A DNA stretch of 49,961 nucleotides, from positions 1 through 49,961 of the forward strand of contig JAZLLG010000007.1 of the NCBI GenBank assembly GCA_045598045.1. Direction: 5' to 3'. Positions 24,543 through 32,668 of the stretch are shown piece after piece (the stretch's first letter is position 1; every line of letters begins with the position of its first letter). The notes under the pieces were generated by a model. The model made no database searches and was not told where the DNA came from. It saw only the letters and a program-made list of their open reading frames with translations. The stretch comes from RGIG3528 sp045598045 (GTDB lineage: Bacteria; Bacillota; Clostridia; Lachnospirales; Lachnospiraceae). Position numbers and translations under genes: made by a program.

Positions 24543-25406
24543 ATGCATTTATCATCTATTTTCAATGAGTATGGTGTAGACATTAGGAACACAAAAATTG
24601 TAAGACATCCCCTTAACAAGCCGGACGTCAGAAAAGTCTACGACAAAGGAATAGAGATGCTGGAGGCATACCAGTCCTGTCAGTCAAAACCGGTTTTTGA
24701 CGGATGTAAGTACATCGCGGCATTTATGGGGACTACCGGTACCGAGGCGATATTCATCGGAATATATGAAATACTTGGAGTCTCTGAAGGTGAAGAAATC
24801 ATTGGCTTTATGCCTGAAGATTACCCGTATCCGGAACATTTCGCTAAAGAAAACAGATATTATCAGATGAGAAAGACAGACCTGATGGAGGATCTTGCAA
24901 ATCGTCTTGTTATCGACTGGGGTAAATCAACGTTGTCATGGCATCAGTGGGCATCGAACGATAAAGCTGTTCTCTCTATAACAAGTAAAGAAGAACGTCC
25001 ATTTCCCGGATACGAACCGCTAATCCTGACTTTTTCTGAACTTGCAGAGATAGTCAAAGCTCCTGACGGTGAAGTTAAATACAGAAAGTGGAGAGAAGCC
25101 CTCAGTAATGTTAACGGGATTTATCTGATTTGTGATACCAAACATAACAAGCAGTATATCGGGTCAACATATAATACTGACGGAATTCTTGGAAGATGGA
25201 CTAACTATATCAGAACAAAAGATGGCGGGGATATTGGCTTGAAAAAACATCTTGCAGAATATCCAAACGCCTATCTGGACTTCCGGTTTACCATCTTAAG
25301 GATTTTACCCAAGTCGATTTCCCCTGAAGAAGCCGTACAAATTGAATGCCTGTATAAGAACAAACTTTGTACGAGAAATGATAAATATGGTCTGAATCGA
25401 AACTGA
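24543..25406 (+). CDS. GIY-YIG nuclease with unknown N-terminal domain
   Basis: 287 residues from the ATG at 24543, after AAAGGAGAAC. The C-terminal third is a GIY-YIG domain: GIY at 192-194, YIG at 205-207, the conserved Arg in GILGRWTNY, the metal-binding Glu in VQIECLYKNKL, and Asn near the end (GLNRN). All catalytic positions are present. The N-terminal 180 residues (IFNEYGVDIRNTKIVRHPLN...) form an unassigned domain, which in related stand-alone nucleases probably gives DNA specificity. It follows a WYL regulator and ends in a strong terminator. A role in restriction or defence is plausible but not shown. Confidence 0.8.
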   Translation: MHLSSIFNEYGVDIRNTKIVRHPLNKPDVRKVYDKGIEMLEAYQSCQSKPVFDGCKYIAAFMGTTGTEAIFIGIYEILGVSEGEEIIGFMPEDYPYPEHFAKENRYYQMRKTDLMEDLANRLVIDWGKSTLSWHQWASNDKAVLSITSKEERPFPGYEPLILTFSELAEIVKAPDGEVKYRKWREALSNVNGIYLICDTKHNKQYIGSTYNTDGILGRWTNYIRTKDGGDIGLKKHLAEYPNAYLDFRFTILRILPKSISPEEAVQIECLYKNKLCTRNDKYGLNRN

Positions 25407-25429
25407 AGCATTTTGGATACCGCTTAAGT

Positions 25430-25475
25430 GTTTCATATAAGGTTTGAAAAGAAAACCTTATATGAAACAAATTTT
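25430..25475 (+). terminator. Terminator after the GIY-YIG gene
   Basis: Perfect 16-bp stem GTTTCATATAAGGTTT / AAACCTTATATGAAAC with a 7-nt loop, then AAATTTTT. The T- and A-rich flanks would also serve the convergent tldE. Confidence 0.85.
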
Positions 25476-25575
25476 TATGATGGTTTTTCACTATCAAAGT
25501 GAATATTCAAAAATAATTACTTTTTGTTGCCTGACAAAGTGATTATTATTGGTCATAAATCGTGGCAACCTCAAA

Positions 25576-26784
25576 TTATTTCCCTTTATGCACCTTGATG
25601 AGAATGGATTTGTCGTTGAAGACGGGCTGGTCACTGCCGACGCCGATGAAACCATCGCCGAACATTTCGTAAAGATTGGTGCTGTAGGTGAATTCGGGAA
25701 GTCTGCCGAGAATCTTTTCTCCGTCACAGAGGAAGGAATTCTGAACAGGCATTACGAAATCGCCTTTTTCGTTAAATCCACCGCCGCTTGAGCTGATGGG
25801 AACTATGGAGAGACGCCCGTCCAGAAGTTCCTTTATGGTCTTTTCGCTGCGGTTGATAACCATTTTAACCCTGCCGTTTGACGGAATGTCTGAAAAGGTG
25901 TGGTATGCGGAACCGGTATGCTCTACGTTGAATTTGTCGGCGATTCGCTTGTCGGCATAACCGCGAAGCAGAACACCGTTTTCAATGTAGGAGAGCTTGT
26001 CATCGGGAAGAACCACACCTTCTCCATCGTAAAATGTTGAATTCCAGGCCTCTTTGCCGGACACATCATGGCGGAGTGAGAACTTTTCGCTGAACAGCTT
26101 CTCGCCGATTTTGCCGGTGAAAAGAGAAGTGCCGAGGGAGAGGGATTCGGAATCGAGACAATTATGAAGCAGGCCAAGATATCCGTAGTACTGGGTCTGA
26201 ATGATAAGCTCCTCGGGAAGTTCCAGCATTTTGCTGTAATTTGCGAGATAGTTGTCCGTCATATCGTAGAACTTCTGAACATCAAAATTTCTGAGGGACA
26301 TCGAATAATATCCGTCGTTAATATCTTTACTGTCTTTATGCTTGAAGCTTACGGATACGCTGACATTGCAGTCACGGTCGGAATAATCAAGGCCGTTGCT
26401 GTTTGACATTTTGCATTCTGAAATATGCTTCTGAAAATCTCCGTTAAATGAAAAATCAGGGTATTTTTTTTGAATATGATCAAGGGCTTCGGCGGCTAAA
26501 TCCATGAGCTCTTTATCGGTTATCTCTTTCTCGGTTAAATCGCGGTGCCTGGAACCTGTTTCCGGGCTGAACTTGTAAGGGCGCTTGAACTCGAGATTCT
26601 TTTCAGCTTTGGCAAATCCGGCCTCGTCGGAGATTTCGCCCTGATTGTAGTGAATCCCTACAAAACCATCTTTATAAAAGCGGAACGAATAGCCTATACC
26701 GTCGCTTTTATCAAAAGAAACGATTTTGTTCTCCTGAAAACGAACGATTGAGTCTATGTCGCGGCTAGATAATTTTTCTTTCAT
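25576..26784 (-). CDS. pmbA: TldE/PmbA-type metalloprotease partner
   Basis: 402 residues from the ATG at 26784 (AGGA upstream). It has the TldD/PmbA fold: an N-terminal part with SFRFYKDGFVGIHYNQGEIS, a middle SLGTSLFTGKIGEKLFSEKFSLRHD, and VVLPDDKLSYIENGVLLRGYADKR. The zinc-binding HExxxH is absent, as in TldE subunits. TldD and TldE form a heterodimeric protease that degrades unfolded peptides and, in Escherichia coli, removes the microcin B17 leader. It is downstream of the TldD-like gene with a 44-base gap. Confidence 0.88.
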   Translation of the reverse strand: MKEKLSSRDIDSIVRFQENKIVSFDKSDGIGYSFRFYKDGFVGIHYNQGEISDEAGFAKAEKNLEFKRPYKFSPETGSRHRDLTEKEITDKELMDLAAEALDHIQKKYPDFSFNGDFQKHISECKMSNSNGLDYSDRDCNVSVSVSFKHKDSKDINDGYYSMSLRNFDVQKFYDMTDNYLANYSKMLELPEELIIQTQYYGYLGLLHNCLDSESLSLGTSLFTGKIGEKLFSEKFSLRHDVSGKEAWNSTFYDGEGVVLPDDKLSYIENGVLLRGYADKRIADKFNVEHTGSAYHTFSDIPSNGRVKMVINRSEKTIKELLDGRLSIVPISSSGGGFNEKGDFVMPVQNSFLCDGEKILGRLPEFTYSTNLYEMFGDGFIGVGSDQPVFNDKSILIKVHKGK

Positions 26785-26828
26785 TATGTGTACCAAATCC
26801 TTTCTGTGTAATAAGCTGAATACCGATA

Positions 26829-28166
26829 CTAATTTACGGTAAGTGTCTTTACTCTGATGGTAGGGCCTCCGGCAGATACAGGAACAGACTGGCCGTTCTT
26901 TCCGCAAGTATAGGTGTTGAACAGAGTAAAGTCATTTCCTACGGCATCAATATCAAAAAGGGTTTTGAATACATTTCCGCATATAACGTTTGCGCGTACG
27001 GATTCGGCCAACTTTCCGTCACGGATACGGTAGCAGAGATTGGGCTGCATGGTAAAGGTTGAGGAGCCCGTGCCGTAATTAACTCCGTATACATAGATTC
27101 CGTCTTTTATGTCTGCGATAATGCTTTCGGGGGTCTGTGAACCGCCGGCCATAAAGGTGTTTGTCATGCGGACAATCGGTGAATTATATATACCGTCGGC
27201 ACGTGCGTTTCCGGTAATGTTTTCGTTAAGAACGGCAGCGGATTTGCTGTCGTGGAGACGTCCCGTAAGTACGCCGTTTTTGATGAGCCAGGTTTCCGTT
27301 GCCTTGTTTCCTTCGTCATCGTAAGGGGTGTATCCGTTGTTTGGCAAATCACCTCTGTCACAGATGGATACGAGGTCGTTGCCGACCTTCTTGCCTAAAA
27401 CCCATTCGTCCTGAAGGGTTTTGTCGTTGAGCATGAAATCGGATTCGCTCTTGTGACCGAAGCTTTCGTGCGTGAACATGGCGGTAACTATGGGAGCCAG
27501 AACGCATGTATATTCACCGGGAACGACATCTACGCCATTCCTTGCAAAATCCAGATAGCGGTCACGCTCGGAGATTACTTCGTCATAGTGATTTTTAAGA
27601 AGCTCGAAGTTGTCTTCGGAATACATTTTGAATGCTCCTGTTGTGAAACCATTGCAATTGATTTCATAACCGAACATGATTCGTCCGACCTGATTATCCT
27701 GCTTGATTTCGGCACCCTTACTGGAATAGTATTCCTTTTCTTTGTGTTGGCGTCCAAAGACCGCAGAGTAGGACTTGATTTCTTCGATGGACGAATCCAG
27801 ACAGTTGTCGATATAATCGGAAACAAGCTTTTCGTATGCATTTCGGGAGACTTTTCTTATGTCGTTTTCTCCGTTGAACTTTCTTACATCTGCTTTTTCG
27901 GCACCGAAATTTCGAATCATAGGGTCGTTGTAAATGTCTTTGTCAGGTGTTGCAAGCGTAGCAAGATTGTCAATCTCACTCTGAATGGCATTCAGATCGT
28001 TGGTAACACTTGTATACCACATTTTTCCGTCATATACCCTGATGCGAGCACCCTCTATCGAGACATTATTGTTGGTTTCAACTTCATCGTTTCGAATTAA
28101 AAACTGGGAAGATTCAATTCGTTCAATCCTGACATCCGTAAATAAGTTTTCCGGGTATTTGTACAT
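26829..28166 (-). CDS. tldD: TldD-type zinc metalloprotease
   Basis: 445 residues. The zinc motif is FTHESFGHKSESDF, an HExxxH arrangement as in TldD. Further family features are CDRGDLPNNGYTPYDDEGN and VIRDGK-like LCYRIRDGKLAESVRANVICGNVFKTL near the C-terminus. First gene of tldD-tldE. These genes lie about 5 kb from the RiPP cluster, so they are a candidate for leader removal, although TldD/E pairs are also housekeeping. Confidence 0.9.
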   Translation of the reverse strand: MYKYPENLFTDVRIERIESSQFLIRNDEVETNNNVSIEGARIRVYDGKMWYTSVTNDLNAIQSEIDNLATLATPDKDIYNDPMIRNFGAEKADVRKFNGENDIRKVSRNAYEKLVSDYIDNCLDSSIEEIKSYSAVFGRQHKEKEYYSSKGAEIKQDNQVGRIMFGYEINCNGFTTGAFKMYSEDNFELLKNHYDEVISERDRYLDFARNGVDVVPGEYTCVLAPIVTAMFTHESFGHKSESDFMLNDKTLQDEWVLGKKVGNDLVSICDRGDLPNNGYTPYDDEGNKATETWLIKNGVLTGRLHDSKSAAVLNENITGNARADGIYNSPIVRMTNTFMAGGSQTPESIIADIKDGIYVYGVNYGTGSSTFTMQPNLCYRIRDGKLAESVRANVICGNVFKTLFDIDAVGNDFTLFNTYTCGKNGQSVPVSAGGPTIRVKTLTVN

Positions 28167-28272
28167 CCTTTTCTCTCCGTTCTGAAACTGTTTTTCGGGC
28201 GCTTCCGTGAATCTGCGGTTCCGATAAATACAGTATATAGTATTTCCTGAATAAAGTAAAATGAAGATTTGC

Positions 28273-28302
28273 TTGACAAATGTTGGTTTAACGCGTTAGA
28301 AT
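28273..28302 (+). promoter_or_regulatory. Promoter of the BlaI-BlaR1-like operon
   Basis: Consensus TTGACA, 18-bp spacer, TAGAAT. The -10 overlaps the first operator repeat described next. Confidence 0.7.
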
Positions 28303-28324
28303 AAAGCTGTTCTAATACATTAGA
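28296..28324. promoter_or_regulatory. Likely BlaI-family operator
   Basis: Two inverted repeats in tandem: TTAGAATAAAGCTGTTCTAA (28296-28315), overlapping the -10, and TCTAATACATTAGA (28311-28324). They share TCTAA/TTAGA half-sites. The spacing fits autoregulation by the adjacent BlaI-like repressor. Confidence 0.6.
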
Positions 28325-28369
28325 CCATATTTGGAGTGTAAACAGAAAAAGAGAGTTCCGGAGGGAAAG

Positions 28370-28720
28370 ATGGAAAGTCCAAAGATTTTTGAGAGCGAAT
28401 ACAGGTTTTGTCTGATTTTGTGGGAGAACGAGCCGATAAAAAGTACCGATTTGGCGAAAATCTGCAAGGAACGGTTGGGCTGGTCAAAGACTACCACATA
28501 CACCGTTATCAAGCGCTTAAGCGAACGCGGGGTTGTGAAAAATGAGGACACCATAGTTACGTCCCTGGTTTCAAAAGAAGAGGCGCAGGTAAGCGAACTT
28601 GACGAACTTATGGAAAAGAGATTTGAAGGGTCACTCCCGGCGTTCATTGCAGCGTTTGCAAAGCGTCAGGAGCTTTCCGACGAAGAAATAGAACAGATTC
28701 GTCGCATTATTGAAAAGTAG
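28370..28720 (+). CDS. BlaI/MecI-family transcriptional repressor
   Basis: 116 residues from the ATG at 28370, after GGAGGGAAAG. The winged helix is visible as SEYRFCLILWENEPIKSTDLAKICKERLGWSKTTTYTVIKRLSERGVV, the classic MecI/BlaI pattern. The C-terminal part dimerises. It overlaps upstream sites TCTAA/TTAGA and pairs with the M56 sensor gene 10 bases later. In such pairs the sensor protease leads to repressor cleavage. Confidence 0.92.
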   Translation: MESPKIFESEYRFCLILWENEPIKSTDLAKICKERLGWSKTTTYTVIKRLSERGVVKNEDTIVTSLVSKEEAQVSELDELMEKRFEGSLPAFIAAFAKRQELSDEEIEQIRRIIEK

Positions 28721-28730
28721 GGGAGGGTGT

Positions 28731-30050
28731 ATGACAGATTTTTTTTTAAAGCTTTTGGATATGAGCATTACCGCTTCCTGGCTTGTGCTTGCGATAGTGA
28801 TTTTGAGGCTTGTTTTCGGAAGAAAAGTACCTAAATGGCTGTTTTGTGCCCTTTGGGGCCTTGTTGCCATCCGTCTTGTATGTCCGTTTTCTGTCGAGAG
28901 TCCGTTCAGCCTCATTCCGAGCAGTGAGCCGGTTTCCCGGCAGATTCTGTACGCCTCGGAGTCTCGGTTTCAAAGTGGAGCCGAAGTAACCGGCAGTAGT
29001 GTAAACGCAACTTTAGCAGAGCAGGCGGTAATATATAATGCCGAAAGTGCCGGCAATGTACGGGGATTGTCGGGTGTTTTAACATGGATATGGATTGCGG
29101 GCGTTATTGTCATGTTTACGTACTCTTTTGTCAGCTACGTTCTTTTACGAAGAAGGGTACGAATGTCTGTCCCGGAAAGTAAATGGATTCGTAAAAGCGA
29201 ATTAATTGAGTCTCCCTTTGTATTGGGGATTTTCCGTCCGGTGATTTACATTCCCTTCAATCTTGATGAAGAAACAACAGAGCAGGTACTGGCTCACGAA
29301 AAGGCGCATATATTAAGACGCGATCACTGGTGGAAACCGTTAGGATTTCTGCTTCTCTCGGTTTACTGGTTTAATCCTGTTCTTTGGATAGCATATATTT
29401 TTCTTTGCAGAGATATTGAGGATGCGTGTGATGGAAAAGTAATTAAGGGTATGGAAAAGCAGGAGCTTCAGGCATATTCCACGGCTCTTCTCAATTGCAG
29501 CATTAAGAGAAGAAGCATAGCGGCCTGCCCTTTGGCCTTTGGTGAGACGAATGTCAAAAAGAGAATTAAGAACATAATGAATTATAAAAAACCGGCGTTC
29601 TGGATAATTATTGTTGCGCTTGTCGCATGTATCGCTGTCGCGATATGCTTCCTTACCAATCCGCGAAAACCGGAAGACCGGCAGATAACGAATAGTGATT
29701 TGGGCAAAGTATATGTTTACGAAAAAGAGGGTTTCTTTGGCGACTTTACAATCACGCTGAAGGATGACAATTCATTTACTTACTATGAGGGATTTGCAAG
29801 CAGTTATATCGGTGCGGGAACCTACAGTATCAGCGGTGATACACTTGTGCTTTATGACATGGGATACACTTCTGAAGCTCCTTGGATTTTCGTCTTTAAG
29901 ATTGATGGCGATACACTGATATATGATAAAGCCCATTCTCACGACTTTATATATGTGCATCCGGATGATGGAGCTAAATTCATTTATGATTCAAGCATAG
30001 TGTCGATGTGGGATGTTGATTTCGATTCCGAAATGTCTCCAACACCTTAG
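28731..30050 (+). CDS. BlaR1-like M56 membrane metalloprotease
   Basis: 439 residues from the ATG at 28731 (GGGAGGGTGT upstream). N-terminal membrane helices (ITASWLVLAIVILRLVFG; WIWIAGVIVMFTYSFVSYVLL) precede the zinc motif VLAHEKAHILRRDHWWK (HExxH) and the WFNPVLWIAYIFLCRDIEDACD segment typical of M56. A further membrane helix (FWIIIVALVACIAVAICFL) is followed by about 130 outer residues (GDFTITLKDDNSFTYYEGFASSY...) that replace the penicillin-binding sensor of BlaR1. The signal detected is therefore probably not a beta-lactam. Its stop overlaps the stop of the convergent HAD gene by four bases. Confidence 0.88.
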   Translation: MTDFFLKLLDMSITASWLVLAIVILRLVFGRKVPKWLFCALWGLVAIRLVCPFSVESPFSLIPSSEPVSRQILYASESRFQSGAEVTGSSVNATLAEQAVIYNAESAGNVRGLSGVLTWIWIAGVIVMFTYSFVSYVLLRRRVRMSVPESKWIRKSELIESPFVLGIFRPVIYIPFNLDEETTEQVLAHEKAHILRRDHWWKPLGFLLLSVYWFNPVLWIAYIFLCRDIEDACDGKVIKGMEKQELQAYSTALLNCSIKRRSIAACPLAFGETNVKKRIKNIMNYKKPAFWIIIVALVACIAVAICFLTNPRKPEDRQITNSDLGKVYVYEKEGFFGDFTITLKDDNSFTYYEGFASSYIGAGTYSISGDTLVLYDMGYTSEAPWIFVFKIDGDTLIYDKAHSHDFIYVHPDDGAKFIYDSSIVSMWDVDFDSEMSPTP

Positions 30051-30745
30051 AGATTTCTCAAAAGTGGTAAGTTTGCAGTATAAAACTTATTCGGGTCATT
30101 GTCGTTTACAAGATGTATGTAATGCAGCTTTGAAGCTTTTGCGCCCTTAACGTCACTGCTTTCGCTGTCACCGATCATCACTGTTTTTGAGCGGTCCATG
30201 TCGTATCTTTCCAAAAGAAAATCAAAGAACTTTCTGTCGGGCTTCATGCAGCCGTAATCGCTGGACATGAGAAAATCATCTGTCAGCTCATGCAGCCCGA
30301 ACATTTTTATTTCGGGTAAAGTGTAGGTCGCCTGGGCATTGCTTAGAATGTAAACGTGTTTTCCACATTCCCGCAGGCACTTCAGAAAGTTTTCCACGTC
30401 GGGGAATAAACGGACGTATTCTCTCGAAGCAACCCGGAAATCATAGGAAACACTGTCTATAATGTCTTTCTCCACCATACCGTTTCCGTATCGTCTGAAA
30501 AGATCTTCATATACTTCCGTAATGTCAATCTCCGGAACTTCGAACGGGCCTTCTTCGAGCTGTTTTTTACGAAGAGCTTTGTCTGCTTCGAAGAAATCTT
30601 TGCGAAACGCTTCAATCGTCGGGTGCTTTATGCCCTTCTCATCCAGAACCTTGCACCACTTTTCCCATGTTTCATCACAGTACTCGTCGGTACGAACATC
30701 TATCAGCGTTCCGTATAAGTCAAAAATATAGTTGTCATATTCCAT
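30047..30745 (-). CDS. HAD-family phosphatase
   Basis: 232 residues. Motif I is IFDLYGTLIDV with the nucleophile Asp, motif II YILSNAQ, motif III Lys in KPDRKFF, motif IV IGDSESSDVKGAKAS. A helical cap lies between motifs I and II. The closest general type is YjjG-like nucleotidase or other small-molecule phosphatase of subfamily IA; substrate unknown. Single gene, convergent with the BlaR1-like gene. Confidence 0.88.
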   Translation of the reverse strand: MEYDNYIFDLYGTLIDVRTDEYCDETWEKWCKVLDEKGIKHPTIEAFRKDFFEADKALRKKQLEEGPFEVPEIDITEVYEDLFRRYGNGMVEKDIIDSVSYDFRVASREYVRLFPDVENFLKCLRECGKHVYILSNAQATYTLPEIKMFGLHELTDDFLMSSDYGCMKPDRKFFDFLLERYDMDRSKTVMIGDSESSDVKGAKASKLHYIHLVNDNDPNKFYTANLPLLRNL

Positions 30746-30850
30746 AATGTGCCCCCATCTATTGCTTTAATGCACATTTTACGCTATTATTCACTCAAAA
30801 TAAAGGGGAAGCAAAGAAGAAAGCGACTCCCGTGTGACAAAGGTGAAAAA

Positions 30851-31222
30851 ATGAAGTGCGAATGTTATTATATTGATTTTTCAGAGTGCGGGTGCTCCTC
30901 GTCACCGTACTGCGGCAAGGCTTGTCAGGGTAAAGACAAATGTGAATGGTTCATTTCCGAAAACGACTATTTTGAGCGTATGATGAACGGCACGCTCCCG
31001 GAAGTTAAGCAGCAGTCGGAGGACCCCAAAAAAAGACAGGAGAGAATCAATAAGAATCTCTCCCTTGGAAAAACGAAAAAACAGCTTAAATATGAGCGAC
31101 GTCAAGAAGAAGAAAAAAACGGCGGCGGGTCCGGATTTCAATTGAAGGATGACCCGGCGTTCAAAGAATTCTTATCGTCTTTTTCCGCTAAGTCGAACGG
31201 AAGCGATAAGTCCAAAAAGTAG
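30851..31222 (+). CDS. Small Cys-rich hypothetical protein
   Basis: 123 residues from the ATG at 30851 (AAAGGTG upstream). The N-terminus has a Cys cluster, MKCECYYIDFSECGCSSSPYCGKACQGKDKCEW, that could bind zinc or iron-sulfur. The remainder is highly charged (KKRQERINKNLSLGKTKKQLKYERRQEEEK). Its 3' end overlaps the convergent rhomboid gene by 51 bases. Function unknown. Confidence 0.55.
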   Translation: MKCECYYIDFSECGCSSSPYCGKACQGKDKCEWFISENDYFERMMNGTLPEVKQQSEDPKKRQERINKNLSLGKTKKQLKYERRQEEEKNGGGSGFQLKDDPAFKEFLSSFSAKSNGSDKSKK

Positions 31223-31753
31223 GCCGATTATCAGGCCGCCAAGATGACCGAAATTGTCTACGGTTCCGTTTAAAAATCCATAGATAAAGTTCAGTCCGAG
31301 GTAAAGGGCAATCCTCCAAATGGGCACGCCACGAATGTTTCCTCGTAAGGAAAGCATAAGGAAAATGCCGAACAAGCCGAAAGCAGCTCCGGAGGCTCCT
31401 ATGCTTATTACCGGATCACGGAAAAGGAAGTGCAGGCCTGAGGAAAAAAGGCCGCCCAAAATTCCGCATAAAAGGTAGTAACTTAAAAATCTTACTTTAC
31501 CAAGTACTCTTTCAAGAATCTGTCCTACGCCGTAAATAGCTATAGCATTTGAGGCCAGATGCTGCACCGAGGCATGTGAAAACATCGATGTCAGGAGGCG
31601 GTACCACTGCCCTTCGGCCAAAAGCACGTAGCTGTTTCCGAAAACCATCCAGTAGTTCCGTACAAACATTTCTTCAAGAAAGTAAAATAAACAGTTTAAA
31701 ACAATAATGGATATAGTGACTATTATTGCTTTGATTCTAGGATCTTTAATCAT
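31172..31753 (-). CDS. Rhomboid-family intramembrane serine protease
   Basis: 193 residues with about six membrane helices. The catalytic Ser lies in SIGASGAAFGLFG and the His in NFGHLGGLIIGLLFG, so the dyad is intact. YRLLTSMFSHASVQHLASNAIAIYGVG is the conserved loop and helix 2 region. Rhomboids cut membrane proteins inside the bilayer. AAGGAG precedes the ATG, and a GC-rich hairpin lies in the leader. The gene overlaps the 3' end of the convergent Cys-rich gene. Confidence 0.93.
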   Translation of the reverse strand: MIKDPRIKAIIVTISIIVLNCLFYFLEEMFVRNYWMVFGNSYVLLAEGQWYRLLTSMFSHASVQHLASNAIAIYGVGQILERVLGKVRFLSYYLLCGILGGLFSSGLHFLFRDPVISIGASGAAFGLFGIFLMLSLRGNIRGVPIWRIALYLGLNFIYGFLNGTVDNFGHLGGLIIGLLFGLIASVRLSGKRR

Positions 31754-31766
31754 AACGCTCCTTGTT

Positions 31767-31788
31767 TAAGGGGCGTTTTTGCCCCTTA
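31767..31788 (-). promoter_or_regulatory. Leader hairpin upstream of the rhomboid gene
   Basis: TAAGGGGC / GCCCCTTA stem with a 6-nt A-rich loop on the transcript, ending about 13 bases before the start codon and next to the ribosome site. It could affect translation or end a read-through transcript. Confidence 0.4.
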
Positions 31789-31914
31789 GAATGCCCAGAG
31801 GATGTTCCAGGCAAGCTGGAATGTATCAGCAATATGATAATACCACAAAAACAGCATTTTTTCCTGATTCATTTACTATTTAACGTTCTTTAGCTGATGT
31901 TTTTTATTGACATA

Positions 31915-31943
31915 TTGACAAATTCCGAATATGGGAGTATGGT
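31915..31943 (+). promoter_or_regulatory. Promoter of trmB-like/ddh operon
   Basis: TTGACA, 17-bp spacer, TATGGT. A second TTGACA lies eight bases upstream (31907-31912). Confidence 0.65.
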
Positions 31944-31966
31944 GGTGCTAAAAAGGAACACTAAAT

Positions 31967-32668
31967 ATGGCGAATGCAGTTTTTCTCGAAAATCTAAAAT
32001 CGTTCGGTTTGACGGGACAGGAAGCCGTCATTTATGAGACGCTTCTTAAAAACGGCGCTCTGACGGGCTATGAAGTGGCAAAGGAAACCGGGATTTCCCG
32101 CTCCAATGTGTACAGCTCACTTGCCGGCCTTGTTGATAAAGGCGCGGCATATGTCAGCGATGGAGAAACCTCAAAATATGTTCCGGTTGAAATTAAGGCT
32201 TTCACGGACAACTCGTTGCGGAACTTAACCCAAAAAGCGGGTGAACTTATCAAAAACGCCCCGTCTCCGAAAAAGCCGACAGCAGGCTACATCACCATCA
32301 GCGGAACACGTCACATTAAGGATAAAATCCACGAAATGTTACGCAGCTGTGAGCTTCGCATGTATATTATGGCGGAGTCGCCCATTATCAAAGAGTTTGA
32401 CAAAGAAATTGAAGACCTTATTAAGAAAGGACTTAAGGTTGTCATCCTCACCGACAGCTGCAACATCTCCGGTGCCGTTCACTATAACACCTCTCCGGAG
32501 GAAGGCCAGATACGGTTCATCACGGATTCGGACTATGTTCTGACGGGAAGTCTTTTCGGAAGGGAAGAGGACACGTGCCTCTACTCCAACGAGCCGAATC
32601 TTGTGGCAGTTATGAAGGAAGCTCTTAAAAATAAAATATCACTTGTCAAAATGGAGGAAGAAATATGA
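31967..32668 (+). CDS. TrmB-family transcriptional regulator
   Basis: 233 residues. The N-terminal winged helix LKSFGLTGQEAVIYETLLKNGALTGYEVAKETGISRSNVYSSLAGL is characteristic of TrmB. The C-terminal domain (about 110-230, with MYIMAESPIIKEFDKEI and GLKVVILTDS) resembles the phospholipase-D-like fold of TrmB effector domains. Its last codons overlap the ddh start by four bases (ATGA), so the two are translationally coupled and the regulator may respond to lysine or diaminopimelate status. TrmB proteins usually sense sugars. Confidence 0.85.
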   Translation: MANAVFLENLKSFGLTGQEAVIYETLLKNGALTGYEVAKETGISRSNVYSSLAGLVDKGAAYVSDGETSKYVPVEIKAFTDNSLRNLTQKAGELIKNAPSPKKPTAGYITISGTRHIKDKIHEMLRSCELRMYIMAESPIIKEFDKEIEDLIKKGLKVVILTDSCNISGAVHYNTSPEEGQIRFITDSDYVLTGSLFGREEDTCLYSNEPNLVAVMKEALKNKISLVKMEEEI

